Source: Coprococcus ammoniilyticus
GTDB lineage: Bacteria > Bacillota > Clostridia > Lachnospirales > Lachnospiraceae
DNA length: 64,000 nucleotides
NCBI RefSeq assembly: GCF_025567345.1
Contig: NZ_JAOQJS010000001.1
Span: 62,001 to 126,000 of the forward strand
Reading direction: 5' to 3'
Below, piece by piece: positions 42,779 through 52,051 of this stretch (its first letter is position 1; each line of letters begins with the position of its first letter). A program made the position numbers and the translations under genes. A model generated the notes under the pieces. The model did no database searches. It was not told the origin of the DNA and worked only from the letters and a program-made list of their open reading frames with translations.

Positions 42779-44464
42779 CTACAGATTCCGGTGCAGCAGA
42801 CGATGTTCTTTTCCGGCAAGAAAATGATCGTACAACTGGCGAACTGCCGGGTTTTCCTCGGAGAAACGGACATTGGAACTTGCGTCTGCATTGTACATAC
42901 CTTCCATACGGCTCCGTCTGGTTCTTGGGCCTGCGCCGGATGGCTGACCACCACCCATGATACATCCTCGTCTGCACGCCATAACCTCAACGAAATCATA
43001 GCTTGCTTCGCCGGATCGGATACGGTCAAGCAACCGTCCTGCATTTGCAAGACCATGTACAACTGCGATCTTCACTTCTCTGCCATCTAACTCGATCGTT
43101 GCTTCCTTCGTTCCTTCAAATCCCCGGACACCTGTATAACTGATCTCACGGATCGTGTTATAGGATTTGTCCTCCGCAAGGCGACGGAGCACCGCTTCCG
43201 TTACACCACCTGTCGTTCCGAAGATCTTGCCTGCACCGGAAGCCACGGAAAATGGTGCATCTGCGGATTCATTTTCCAGTTCGGTAAACTGCAGTCCCAT
43301 CTGCTTGATCATCCGCACAACCTCTGTCGTTGTGATGACATAATCGGTATCCTGTCTGCCATCCGTGAAATTATCCGGTCGGAGGATCTCTCCCTTCTTT
43401 GCTGTACAAGGCATGATCGATACAACCATCGTTCTCTTACCATCTTCTTTATCTTTCTCCGCAAAATAATCCTTGATCACTGCTGAGAACATTCCTTGTG
43501 GAGAACGGCAGGTTGACAGATTATCTGCAAATTCCGGATATTTTTCTTCACAATATTTGACCCAGCCCGGACAACAGGATGTAAATAATGGCAGCTTCTC
43601 ATCCGACGCAAGACGCGCCGCAAATTCTTTGGATTCCTCCATAACCGTAAGATCGGCACCAAAGCTTGTGTCAAATACCATGTCAAAGCCCATGATACGA
43701 AGTGCTGATACCAGCTTGCCAAAACAGTTCTCGCCCTTTGGTATACCGAAGTTATCTCCAGCTGCCACGCGGACTGCCGGTGCGATCTGTGCGACCACCC
43801 GGATAGACGGATCTTCGATCGCATCCCAGATATCGGTTACATTGGTACGGATCGAGATCGCTGCGGTCGGGCAGACAACTGCACATTGTCCGCATCCTAC
43901 ACAGTCTGTCTCTGCAAGCGGCTTGTCAAATGCCGGCTGCACCTTCATTTTCGAACCACGGAATGCAAAATCGATAACACCAAGTCCCTGAATCTCATCG
44001 CAGGTACGCACACAATCACCGCACAGGATACATTTATTTGGATCCCGGACGATAGATGGTGAACTCATATCGATCTTTTCTTCTTTTTTATTATTCAGGA
44101 AACGAACCGCATGCACACCAACCTTATAGGCAAGTGACTGGAGCGCACACATGCCATTCTTCTGACAGGTCGTACAGTCTCTGCAATGAGAGGATAACAA
44201 CAGCTCGATAATAAGCTTTCTGTACTGCTGCACTTTCTTTGTATTCGTATAGATCACCATGCCCGCTCTCGGTGTCTCGGAGCATGCTGCAAATATTTTT
44301 CCTCTGTCATCTTCTACCACGCACATACGACATGCGCCATAGATGGATAATTCTGAATGATAACAGAATGTCGGGATGTCGATCCCTGCCTTTCGGATCA
44401 GAGACAGAACATTCTTCTCGCCCTCGATCGGCACTTTGATTGAATTGATCGTAATATAATCCAT
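42779..44464 (-). CDS. hydA: [FeFe]-hydrogenase catalytic subunit (HydA)
   Basis: A 561-residue soluble hydrogenase that makes H2 from reduced ferredoxin and NADH within HydABC. The start at 44464 (MDYITINS) follows AAGGAGGG. An N-terminal [2Fe-2S] domain (CYHSELSIYGACRMC), a His/Cys cluster site (HCRDCTTCQKNGMC, about 95-110) and two [4Fe-4S] sites (CILCGDCVRTC, CVGCGQCAVVCP) lead to the H-cluster. Its three motifs are intact: TSCCPGW near 295, MPCTAKKGE near 350 and ACRRGCIMGGGQP near 493. The start lies 14 bp after hydB. No maturases (HydEFG) are in the window. Confidence 0.96.
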   Translation of the reverse strand: MDYITINSIKVPIEGEKNVLSLIRKAGIDIPTFCYHSELSIYGACRMCVVEDDRGKIFAACSETPRAGMVIYTNTKKVQQYRKLIIELLLSSHCRDCTTCQKNGMCALQSLAYKVGVHAVRFLNNKKEEKIDMSSPSIVRDPNKCILCGDCVRTCDEIQGLGVIDFAFRGSKMKVQPAFDKPLAETDCVGCGQCAVVCPTAAISIRTNVTDIWDAIEDPSIRVVAQIAPAVRVAAGDNFGIPKGENCFGKLVSALRIMGFDMVFDTSFGADLTVMEESKEFAARLASDEKLPLFTSCCPGWVKYCEEKYPEFADNLSTCRSPQGMFSAVIKDYFAEKDKEDGKRTMVVSIMPCTAKKGEILRPDNFTDGRQDTDYVITTTEVVRMIKQMGLQFTELENESADAPFSVASGAGKIFGTTGGVTEAVLRRLAEDKSYNTIREISYTGVRGFEGTKEATIELDGREVKIAVVHGLANAGRLLDRIRSGEASYDFVEVMACRRGCIMGGGQPSGAGPRTRRSRMEGMYNADASSNVRFSEENPAVRQLYDHFLAGKEHRLLHRNL

Positions 44465-44478
44465 GTTCGTCTCCCTCC

Positions 44479-46377
44479 TTAATTCTCTGTATATACTGCA
44501 TGGAACGCACAATTATCGATACATGCACCACACTTGATACATTTGGCTGTATCAATGACAAATGGTTTCCGGATCTCGCCTGTGATCGCACCAACCGGAC
44601 AGTTTCTCGCACATTTGGAACAGCCCTTACATGCTTCCGGATCGATCTTATAGCGAACCAGTGCTTTACAGTTTCCGGTTCTGCATCGTTTGTCAACCAC
44701 ATGCTCGATGTATTCCTGACGGAAATTCTTCAGCGTACTAAGTACCGGAAGGGCTGCGCTCTTACCAAGTCCACAAAGGGCTGTGTCAGTGATTGCCTGT
44801 CCCAGTTCCTCTAACAGATCCAGATCCTCTAACGTACCATTTCCGGCAACGATCCGCTCCAGGATCTCAAGCATCCGCTTGGTTCCTTCACGGCATGGAA
44901 CGCATTTGCCGCAGCTCTCGTTCTGTGTAAAGTTCATAAAGAAACGGGCTACCTCAACCAGACAGGTATTCTCATCCATAACAACCAGACCACCTGAACC
45001 GATCATCGCTCCTTTACTCTTTAATGAATCAAAATCCAGACTGACCTCCAGATCATCCGTCACCAGACAGCCACCGGATGGTCCACCGATCTGAACCGCC
45101 TTTAATGGGATATCATCCTTTAAGCCACCACCGATATCATATACGATCTCACGCAGCTTCGTTCCCATCGGTACCTCGATCAGTCCCGTATTCTTTACAC
45201 TTCCGGTCAATGCAAATGCCTTTGTTCCCGGACTTTTCTCCGGTCCGATCGACTTATACCAGTCCGCACCATTTAAAATGATCATGGATACATTTGCATA
45301 GGTTTCTACATTATTCAGAACCGTCGGCTTGGCAAATAAGCCCTGCTCTACGGTTCTTGGCGGCTTGGTTCTCGGCATTCCGCGCTGTCCCTCAATCGAT
45401 GCCGTGAGCGCACTTCCTTCTCCGCAGACAAATGCTCCCGCGCCACGATTAATATGTATATGGAAAGAGAAACCGGAGCCTAAGATATTCTCACCAAGAA
45501 ATCCCGCTTCCTCTGCCTGTGCGATCGCAGTCTTCAAACGGCTGACTGCCAGCGGATATTCTGCTCTTACATAGACATATCCCTCCTGCGCACCAACCGC
45601 ATATGCAGCAATGATCATCCCCTCTAACATCTTATGCGGATCGCCTTCCATCACGCTTCGATCCATGAACGCACCCGGATCTCCCTCATCACCATTGCAG
45701 ACAACATATCGGATCTTCTCCGCCTGTCTGGCAACCTGCTGCCATTTGTATCCGGTCGGGAAACCACCGCCTCCACGTCCACGCAGATTGGAGTCACTGA
45801 TGACCTGAATAACCTCCGAAGGCTCCATGGTAAATAACACCTTACGAAGTGCCTGATATCCACCGACCGCAAGATATTCATTGATATTTTCTGCATCGAT
45901 ATGTCCGCAGTTTTTCAGTACCAGTCTGGTCTGTTTCTTATAAAATGGAATTTCTTCCTGCTGTCTGTAGACAATACCATCCTTGTGATACATCAGACGT
46001 TCTACCGGTCTTCCGTGCAGGATCGTCTCGTTGAAGATCTCCTCGCAGTCTTCTTCCTTTACTTTTATGTAGATATAATTATATGGCTCGATTCGCACAA
46101 GCGGCCCCATCTCGCAGAAACCATGACAGCCGCTTTTCTTCACGCCGACATGACAGGATTCTTTTATAACTGTATCCTCCGCCTCCGGGACAAATTCTAC
46201 CTTCACGCCCTCCGACTGCTTCGCCATCTCGCAGAACCGGTCGTATATTTTCTGAGAGCCACCCGCCAGACATCCGGTTCCTGCACAGACAAGGATCCTG
46301 TGCGAATCCGCATGCAACATCTCTTCTGCCTGTTTTACTGCTGCGTCAAGCTCCGATACATTTGTTATTCTATTCAT
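44479..46377 (-). CDS. hydB: Bifurcating hydrogenase NuoF-like subunit (HydB)
   Basis: A 632-residue flavoprotein subunit. An N-terminal thioredoxin-like [2Fe-2S] domain (CAGTGCLAGGS) is followed by the NuoF core with the NAD/FMN loops GRGGGGFPTGYKW and GDEGDPGAFMDR, the [4Fe-4S] motif CGKCVPCREG, and a C-terminal two-cluster ferredoxin domain (CKGCSKCARNCP, CIKCGACIDNC). It is the likely site of flavin-based electron bifurcation between NADH and ferredoxin. The ATG at 46377 is 5 bases after GGAGGG; it overlaps hydC by 8 bp, implying coupled translation. Confidence 0.96.
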   Translation of the reverse strand: MNRITNVSELDAAVKQAEEMLHADSHRILVCAGTGCLAGGSQKIYDRFCEMAKQSEGVKVEFVPEAEDTVIKESCHVGVKKSGCHGFCEMGPLVRIEPYNYIYIKVKEEDCEEIFNETILHGRPVERLMYHKDGIVYRQQEEIPFYKKQTRLVLKNCGHIDAENINEYLAVGGYQALRKVLFTMEPSEVIQVISDSNLRGRGGGGFPTGYKWQQVARQAEKIRYVVCNGDEGDPGAFMDRSVMEGDPHKMLEGMIIAAYAVGAQEGYVYVRAEYPLAVSRLKTAIAQAEEAGFLGENILGSGFSFHIHINRGAGAFVCGEGSALTASIEGQRGMPRTKPPRTVEQGLFAKPTVLNNVETYANVSMIILNGADWYKSIGPEKSPGTKAFALTGSVKNTGLIEVPMGTKLREIVYDIGGGLKDDIPLKAVQIGGPSGGCLVTDDLEVSLDFDSLKSKGAMIGSGGLVVMDENTCLVEVARFFMNFTQNESCGKCVPCREGTKRMLEILERIVAGNGTLEDLDLLEELGQAITDTALCGLGKSAALPVLSTLKNFRQEYIEHVVDKRCRTGNCKALVRYKIDPEACKGCSKCARNCPVGAITGEIRKPFVIDTAKCIKCGACIDNCAFHAVYTEN

Positions 46378-46852
46378 TCGCACCCTCCTTCAATTCTGCT
46401 ATCAATGCAGTTACTTTCTCCGGTGTCATAGCCGGATGAACAACATCGTTTACCGTCATGACCGGTGCGAGTCCGCATGCGCCAAGACAGGATACTGTCT
46501 CTAATGTGAACATCATATCATCTGTTGTGTGTTTCTCTTTTGACAATCCAAGTTCTTTATACAATTGATTTAAGATATCCATGGATTTTCTGACATGGCA
46601 TGCGGTTCCATCGCACACCTTAAGAATGAACTTTCCTTTTGCATCAAATGAAAAGTTCTCATAGAATGTTGCTACGCTGTAAGCTTTTGCCTCTGTAATA
46701 TTCAGTTTGTCCGCCACATATCGTAATAATTCCGGCGGAAGATACTTATATTCGCTCTGAATATCCTGAATGATCGGGATCAGAAATCTTGGCTCTGTCC
46801 CATATGCAGCAATAATCTTATCAGCTTCATCGTAGTAAGATTGTTCCAGCAT
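46370..46852 (-). CDS. hydC: Bifurcating hydrogenase NuoE-like subunit (HydC)
   Basis: A 160-residue thioredoxin-fold [2Fe-2S] protein, first gene of hydCBA. Cluster ligands are CDGTACH (about 87) and CLGACGLAPV (about 128). The N-terminal helical part has YLPPELLRYVADKL. It passes electrons within the HydABC trimer. CGGAGG lies 6-7 bases upstream of the ATG. Confidence 0.95.
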   Translation of the reverse strand: MLEQSYYDEADKIIAAYGTEPRFLIPIIQDIQSEYKYLPPELLRYVADKLNITEAKAYSVATFYENFSFDAKGKFILKVCDGTACHVRKSMDILNQLYKELGLSKEKHTTDDMMFTLETVSCLGACGLAPVMTVNDVVHPAMTPEKVTALIAELKEGANE

Positions 46853-46953
46853 GTATTACCCTCCGTGCTTTGCCCCATTGTTGGGAATTTTTATCAATAC
46901 CTCATATACAGATGATAACATTTTTCAATAGGATTTGCACGAAGATTTTGGAT
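46853..46953. other. hydCBA upstream region
   Basis: About 100 bp between element E and hydC that must hold the promoter of the hydrogenase operon. TTGAAA and TATATG boxes near 46908-46927 are candidates, but their spacing is short. Confidence 0.35.
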
Positions 46954-47275
46954 TGAAAAATAAACCCCCGCCNNNNNNNNNNNNNNNNNNNNNNNNNNNN
47001 NNNNNNNNNNNNNNNNNNNNNNNNNNNNNNNNNNNNNNNNNNNNNNNNNNNNNNNNNNNNNNNNNNNNNNNNNNNNNNNNNNNNNNNNNNNNNNNNNNNN
47101 NNNNNNNNNNNNNNNNNNNNNNNNNNNNNNNNNNNNNNNNNNNNNNNNNNNNNNNNNNNNNNNNNNNNNNNNNNNNNNNNNNNNGCTGACAGCTAGTGCA
47201 AACCTCATAACGAAAGTTCCACTGATGTTGAAAACACTATCCACCATCGTGCCGGAGACAGGCGGGGATTTTTAT
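46954..47275. repeat. Long inverted-repeat element E, interrupted by an assembly gap
   Basis: The right arm (about 47227-47273, ending GGCGGGGATTTTTA) and the visible start of the left arm (46955-46972, AAATAAACCCCCGCC) are complementary. The rest of the left arm and loop fall in the N run. The first 45 known bases after the gap (47185-47229) match element D at 54405-54449 with one difference. It lies 4-8 bp after the DUF3794 gene stop. Confidence 0.75.
46973..47184. other. Assembly gap (212 N)
   Basis: Unsequenced scaffold gap inside the hairpin element. ORFs reported across it are artefacts. The true length may differ from 212. Confidence 1.
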
Positions 47276-47279
47276 ATTG

Positions 47280-48833
47280 CTAACATTTTACGATCAATAG
47301 TTTCTCACCCGGTGTTACCTCGTCGCTTTCCAGATGGTTGATGGTTCGGATGGAATCCAGGCTGGAAAAATATTCTTTGGCAATGGACCAGATACTGTCG
47401 CCTTCTTTTACAACATATCCAACCATACCCGGCATGGCTGCCTTCTTATTCCAGTCGATCGGCAGAATATTCATATCGGTAATGACGTCCACAGAACCCG
47501 GTGCAAATACCGTAACATTCATATTGATCACCGCCTTGATCTCCACCTCATCGGAATTCAACATCTGGGCTGTAATCTGGTCAACGGATGGATTGATACG
47601 GATTGAATCCTGATTGACAAATGGTACGGATTCCACTTGATAATTAAATGGTATCGCCGTTTCAATCTGCTGTAACGGCTTGCTATCCTCTGCTGATACA
47701 TAGAGTATTTCAGCTTTTACCGCACCTGATATATCAATGCAGTCCTCTCCTGCTTTTACCTCATCGATCTCAACTGTTCCGGTTGCATATACGATCTGCA
47801 GTATCTTCGGGAAGCTGCTCTTGATTCGCTCTTTATGTACGACTTTTGTCTTGGCATTATTTTTTATCTGAAGATTCTCAAATGGAAACTGTTCACAGAT
47901 CGTTTCTACATTTGCCGACGGAGAGAACATATCCCCGATGATAGAAAGCTCCATATCTTCGTAAATCTTCATATCTGTATGGAGATTATATTCAACCTGA
48001 AGCACACGGTCTTCTCCGTCATTGTCAGCACGCACACTGACTTCTCCTTTTCCCATCGTGATGCGGTCATCCAGGATCATTCCTTCATTTGCTTCTTCGC
48101 AAGGGATCAGACCTTCAAATTCCCGGCTCTCATTCAGATACTGCATCGGTACGCCGGGCTCCTCCGCCAGATAGATTACAAACAGGTCCATCTGTCCTTT
48201 GATATTTATTCCCCCATCTACAACCTTTGTCTCGATGCCATAGAAGGACACCCGGCTCCAAAGCACCCGACCGATGTTTGGTTTATTGGCAGCGATCTCG
48301 AAATCTTCTTTTACCTTCAATATATCTTTTACAGATGCCACATTATTTGTAAATGGAATCTGCTCATTCCTGCATTCGATTCCCGATCCGTTTAACAATC
48401 CGGTTGCCCCGGACAGCTCTACGGAATCCATAGCCCACAGTTTCATGCCAACCAGACCGCGAACTTCAAATTTTCTTGAATTGATCATGGTTATGTACAG
48501 ATCTTCCAGCACGCAGCTGACATCGACCTTATCACCGGCAAGTATGCCATCCATATTGATGGTTTCCTCAAATGGAACATCACCCTCATAGGTTTCAAAC
48601 CGAGCATCTTCACCAACTGTCTGATACAGGACTTTAAATACAACTGTTCCTGATATCCGCACCTTATTCTCCAATGTCTCTACATCATCTAAAAGGACAT
48701 TTCCTGTACTTGCAATGATCCGTTCCATATCGTCTTTTGCATCCGGTACATTAAAATCATCATTGATCGTAAACTGCGAATACTTAGAAGTCTTTAAAAT
48801 CGTTGTACTGAGTTTATTTTTTACAAGTTCCAT
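47280..48833 (-). CDS. DUF3794/SPOCS and LysM protein (SipL-like)
   Basis: A 517-residue protein. Three DUF3794 (SPOCS) beta-domains occupy about 20-135, 165-290 and 310-440, with repeated blocks such as VRISGTVVFKVLYQT and IDISGAVKAEILYVS. A C-terminal LysM domain (about 468-515: YVVKEGDSIWSIAKEYF ... PGEKLLIVK) binds wall glycans. The layout is that of SipL, which ties SpoIVA to the forming spore coat in Clostridioides, and of related proteins in Lachnospiraceae. It suggests spore-forming ability, though related proteins occur without proven sporulation. The lipoprotein gene lies 21 bp upstream and is cotranscribed. Confidence 0.85.
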   Translation of the reverse strand: MELVKNKLSTTILKTSKYSQFTINDDFNVPDAKDDMERIIASTGNVLLDDVETLENKVRISGTVVFKVLYQTVGEDARFETYEGDVPFEETINMDGILAGDKVDVSCVLEDLYITMINSRKFEVRGLVGMKLWAMDSVELSGATGLLNGSGIECRNEQIPFTNNVASVKDILKVKEDFEIAANKPNIGRVLWSRVSFYGIETKVVDGGINIKGQMDLFVIYLAEEPGVPMQYLNESREFEGLIPCEEANEGMILDDRITMGKGEVSVRADNDGEDRVLQVEYNLHTDMKIYEDMELSIIGDMFSPSANVETICEQFPFENLQIKNNAKTKVVHKERIKSSFPKILQIVYATGTVEIDEVKAGEDCIDISGAVKAEILYVSAEDSKPLQQIETAIPFNYQVESVPFVNQDSIRINPSVDQITAQMLNSDEVEIKAVINMNVTVFAPGSVDVITDMNILPIDWNKKAAMPGMVGYVVKEGDSIWSIAKEYFSSLDSIRTINHLESDEVTPGEKLLIVKC

Positions 48834-48854
48834 ATGATACCCCCATACTATTTT

Positions 48855-49286
48855 CTAATTTTTAAATACAACCGGTGTCGTTGTCCGTGCGATCCGAAGA
48901 ACTATATATGGATACGATACCGTATCCTTACTTACTGCATCTGATGGTGTCGCCGTCTGCCTAAGAACCGATTCGATGTAAATAGCATTTTCATCCATAT
49001 ACATCTTATCTACAACCACGCCAACATCATCCCGATTCTGCCTGCCGCTGCAGATCACAATATATGTGTAAGTGTTGTTTGAATATGTCAGATTAAACGG
49101 TTCTTCTTTTTTGCTGTTAATGACGCTCAACAACTCCTCCGGCAGCATGGTGTCGTCACAGATATCGTAAGTCAGCGCTTCACCATCTTCTTTCACCTTA
49201 TAAAAACTGCATCCGGCAAACAAACTCAGCCCAACTACCACAGTCAACACCCCTTCCAGAATACGCAGCCATCTTTGTCCTCTCAT
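48855..49286 (-). CDS. Lipoprotein with PrcB_C-like domain
   Basis: A 143-residue exported protein. Signal peptide with LFAGCS lipobox (Cys near 26). The C-terminal half (YTYIVICSGRQNRDDVGVVVDKMYM and YPYIVLRIARTTTPVVF) fits the pattern of the PrcB C-terminal domain, known from a protease complex subunit. Function here is unknown. It precedes the DUF3794/LysM gene. Confidence 0.65.
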   Translation of the reverse strand: MRGQRWLRILEGVLTVVVGLSLFAGCSFYKVKEDGEALTYDICDDTMLPEELLSVINSKKEEPFNLTYSNNTYTYIVICSGRQNRDDVGVVVDKMYMDENAIYIESVLRQTATPSDAVSKDTVSYPYIVLRIARTTTPVVFKN

Positions 49287-49463
49287 CTCACCGCTCCCTT
49301 CACAATGTCATTTTTCGGCTCTATCTTTACCCTTGTCAATCTCTATACCATTATTTATATGTCCTGCTTTGTAAGTCTATGCATGGAAATTTTGCCGGAG
49401 CTTTCTCCTTTTTTAAGGACATACAAAAAGCACCTTAACGATCATTAGCTAAGGTGCTTATCT
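49287..49463. other. Gap upstream of the PrcB-like lipoprotein gene
   Basis: It holds the lipoprotein-gene promoter region and the hairpin at 49428-49459; otherwise nothing recognisable. Confidence 0.4.
49428..49459 (-). terminator. Intrinsic terminator, minus strand
   Basis: AAGCACCTTA and TAAGGTGCTT pair around a 12-nt loop; TTTTTG follows on the minus strand only. It implies a leftward transcript entering from beyond 49460. Confidence 0.75.
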
Positions 49464-49631
49464 CTACATTCCCATTTCTTCTATCTCTTTTAACATAAAT
49501 TCTTCTAGTTTCTTCTTGTCCGGCAAGTATAACATATAAGTTGAAACAACATATAGGTTTCCGGCGCCAACCCACACTGGACAGTCACAGGCAAACTGTT
49601 TATAATGGATTGTGTATGCGTATTTGTGCAT
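49464..49631 (-). CDS. Candidate 55-residue small protein
   Basis: An ATG at 49631 opens a 55-residue frame ending 5 bp before an intrinsic terminator of the same strand. It encodes a short Cys/Trp-containing core (CDCPVWVGAGNLYVVSTYML) and a charged helix (PDKKKLEEFMLKEI). It has no clear ribosome site and lies under the mutS2 promoter on the other strand, so it may be chance. The downstream terminator is the main support. Confidence 0.25.
   Translation of the reverse strand: MHKYAYTIHYKQFACDCPVWVGAGNLYVVSTYMLYLPDKKKLEEFMLKEIEEMGM
49578..49606 (+). promoter_or_regulatory. mutS2 promoter
   Basis: TGGACA, 17 bases, TATAAT, about 45 bp before the mutS2 start. Confidence 0.75.
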
Positions 49632-49650
49632 TTAAGATGGAGAAAATGAT

Positions 49651-52026
49651 ATGAATTTAAGGACTTTAAGACTTTTAGAATATAATAAAATTGTAGAAAT
49701 GCTGACCTCCTACGCGGCATCCCCGATGGCAAAACGAAAATGCGAACGCCTGAAGCCCCGCAGGGATCTGGCTTTGATCCAGACCTTACAGCAGGAAACA
49801 AGAGATGCTCTGATACGGCTGAATACACAGGGCAACCTGTCATTTGCCGGTCTCCGTGATATCGGTGCTTCGATCAAGCGGCTGGAGGTGCAGGGAGCAC
49901 TCGGCATCAAGGAACTGTTAGATATCGGAAGTGTCCTTGATATGGCATTATCTGCCAGACAATATGGCAGCGGCGATGATAACGAGGAAAAGGCACATGA
50001 CAGCCTCTACTCCCGCTTCATGGAACTTGTTCCGCTGGAACATTTAAGTCAGGAGATCCACCGCTGTATCCTGTCAGAATCTGAGATCGCAGACGATGCA
50101 TCGTCCGGTCTGAAGGCGGTCAGACGGAATAAAAAACTGACAAATGAAAAACTGCATAACCAGTTGAACAAACTTGTAACTGACCAGAGCAAGCAGACGA
50201 TGTTTCAGGATAATCTGATCACGATGCGTAATGGAAGATACTGTATCCCGGTCAAGCAGGAATATAAGAACAGCTTTCCGGGCATGATCCATGACCAGTC
50301 TTCCAGTGGAAATACTGTATTTATCGAACCTCTGGCGGTAGTTAATCTGAACAACCAGTTAAAAGAGCTGGATAATCAGGAGCTGGCAGAAATCGAAAAG
50401 ATTCTGGAAAGCCTGTCAGCGCAGGCAGCATCTGAATACGAAAATATAAAATTTGACTTTGAGACGTTGACCGATCTGGACTTTATATTTGCCAGAGCGA
50501 ATTTTGCAAGATCCTATAAGGGAACCGAACCGATCTTTAATACGGACGGCATCGTGGATATCAAACAGGGCCGCCACCCACTTTTAGACAAACATACCGT
50601 TGTTCCGGTCGACATCAAACTGGGTGAGGACTACAACCTGCTAATCATTACCGGTCCAAATACCGGTGGTAAGACCGTATCCTTAAAAACACTGGGTCTG
50701 TTTACTCTGATGGGACAGTCCGGACTTCATATTCCGGCACTGGACGGTTCCAGACTGAATGTATTTGATGATGTATTTGCCGATATCGGAGACGAACAGA
50801 GCATCGAGCAGAGTCTCTCGACCTTCTCCTCCCATATGAGCAATGTCGTATATATCATGAACCATGTGACACCGAACACGCTGTGCCTTTTCGATGAGCT
50901 TGGCGGTGGAACCGATCCAGTCGAGGGTGCTGCACTTGCGATCGCGATCTTAAGCAGTTTAAATGATCAGGGCATCCGCTGCATGGCTACCACGCACTAC
51001 AGCGAACTGAAATTATTTGCCATGTCGACTCCGGGCGTTCAGAATGCAAGCTGCGAATTCGATGTAGCAACACTGATGCCGACTTACCGACTTATTATCG
51101 GTATTCCCGGCAAATCAAATGCATTTGCAATATCTAAGAAATTAGGCTTATCCGACGATATCATCGAACGGGCAAAGACAAATATCGACAGCAACAAGGT
51201 TGATTTCGAAACACTGCTGTCCGATCTGGAAAACAGCCGAAAAGAGATTGAACGAGACAGAGCGGAGATCGCACGGTTCAAGGAAGAAGCCAGACAGCTT
51301 CAGGAACGGGCAAAGGCAAAGGATGATGAACTCTCTGCCAAGAAGGCTCAGATCCTTGCAGACGCAAGAGAAGAAGCGGCGGATATTCTAGAAGAAGCAA
51401 AGGAAATGGCAGATTCAGCCATTAAGAAATATAACAAATGGACAACAAATCCTCATAAAGCAGATGCGAGCACGATGGAGAATGAACGAAAAAAGCTCCG
51501 TACCAAGATGGACGATTACCGGAAGATGACGCCGGAAAAACGCAAATCCATGACCTCCCATCATACGGCAAAGGATTTCAAGGCCGGAGACACCGTGCAT
51601 GTTATCAGCATGGATACAACAGGAACGGTTACTGCTCCTGCTGATTCGAAGGGAAATATCAAGGTTCAGATGGGCATCTTAAGCTCTCTGCTTCCTGCTT
51701 CTGATCTTGTGATCATCGAGACACCAAAGCAGAACAACGCTCAGGTATCGATCAATAATAAACGTGGAATGGGCAAGGCTTTAAACATTCAGCCGGAGAT
51801 CAATGTACTCGGTATGACTGTAGCCGAAGCTACCTCTTTGGTTGACCGTTATCTCGATGATGCCATGATGGCGCACCTGCACAAGGTAAGGATCATCCAC
51901 GGCAAAGGCACCGGAGCACTCCGAAAGGGTATCCACGACTATCTGCGTAAGCAGTCATATGTCAAATCCTTCCGTCTGGGTGAGTACGGCGAAGGCGAAG
52001 CCGGCGTTACGATTGTAGAGTTATAA
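49651..52026 (+). CDS. mutS2: MutS2 ATPase/endonuclease
   Basis: A 791-residue MutS homologue without the mismatch-recognition domain. Walker A GPNTGGKT near 334, DELGGGTDP Walker B near 415, then a long coiled-coil clamp (about 515-620) and a C-terminal Smr nuclease domain (about 715-791, with HGKGTGALRKGIHDYL). MutS2 counters recombination and, in some Firmicutes, rescues collided ribosomes by splitting them. GGAG is 8 bases before the ATG. The two-component genes follow after 25 bp and may share the transcript. Confidence 0.95.
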   Translation: MNLRTLRLLEYNKIVEMLTSYAASPMAKRKCERLKPRRDLALIQTLQQETRDALIRLNTQGNLSFAGLRDIGASIKRLEVQGALGIKELLDIGSVLDMALSARQYGSGDDNEEKAHDSLYSRFMELVPLEHLSQEIHRCILSESEIADDASSGLKAVRRNKKLTNEKLHNQLNKLVTDQSKQTMFQDNLITMRNGRYCIPVKQEYKNSFPGMIHDQSSSGNTVFIEPLAVVNLNNQLKELDNQELAEIEKILESLSAQAASEYENIKFDFETLTDLDFIFARANFARSYKGTEPIFNTDGIVDIKQGRHPLLDKHTVVPVDIKLGEDYNLLIITGPNTGGKTVSLKTLGLFTLMGQSGLHIPALDGSRLNVFDDVFADIGDEQSIEQSLSTFSSHMSNVVYIMNHVTPNTLCLFDELGGGTDPVEGAALAIAILSSLNDQGIRCMATTHYSELKLFAMSTPGVQNASCEFDVATLMPTYRLIIGIPGKSNAFAISKKLGLSDDIIERAKTNIDSNKVDFETLLSDLENSRKEIERDRAEIARFKEEARQLQERAKAKDDELSAKKAQILADAREEAADILEEAKEMADSAIKKYNKWTTNPHKADASTMENERKKLRTKMDDYRKMTPEKRKSMTSHHTAKDFKAGDTVHVISMDTTGTVTAPADSKGNIKVQMGILSSLLPASDLVIIETPKQNNAQVSINNKRGMGKALNIQPEINVLGMTVAEATSLVDRYLDDAMMAHLHKVRIIHGKGTGALRKGIHDYLRKQSYVKSFRLGEYGEGEAGVTIVEL

Positions 52027-52051
52027 AATATATATCAACAAGGAGAACTAT

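Noticed and set aside
43473..43991. A 172-codon plus-strand ORF within the hydrogenase region
   Set aside because: It is a shadow of hydA, whose cluster-binding motifs are intact in the minus frame.
46894..47247. ORFs on both strands spanning the N run
   Set aside because: They consist mostly of unknown residues and exist only because N codons contain no stop. The flanks belong to hairpin element E.
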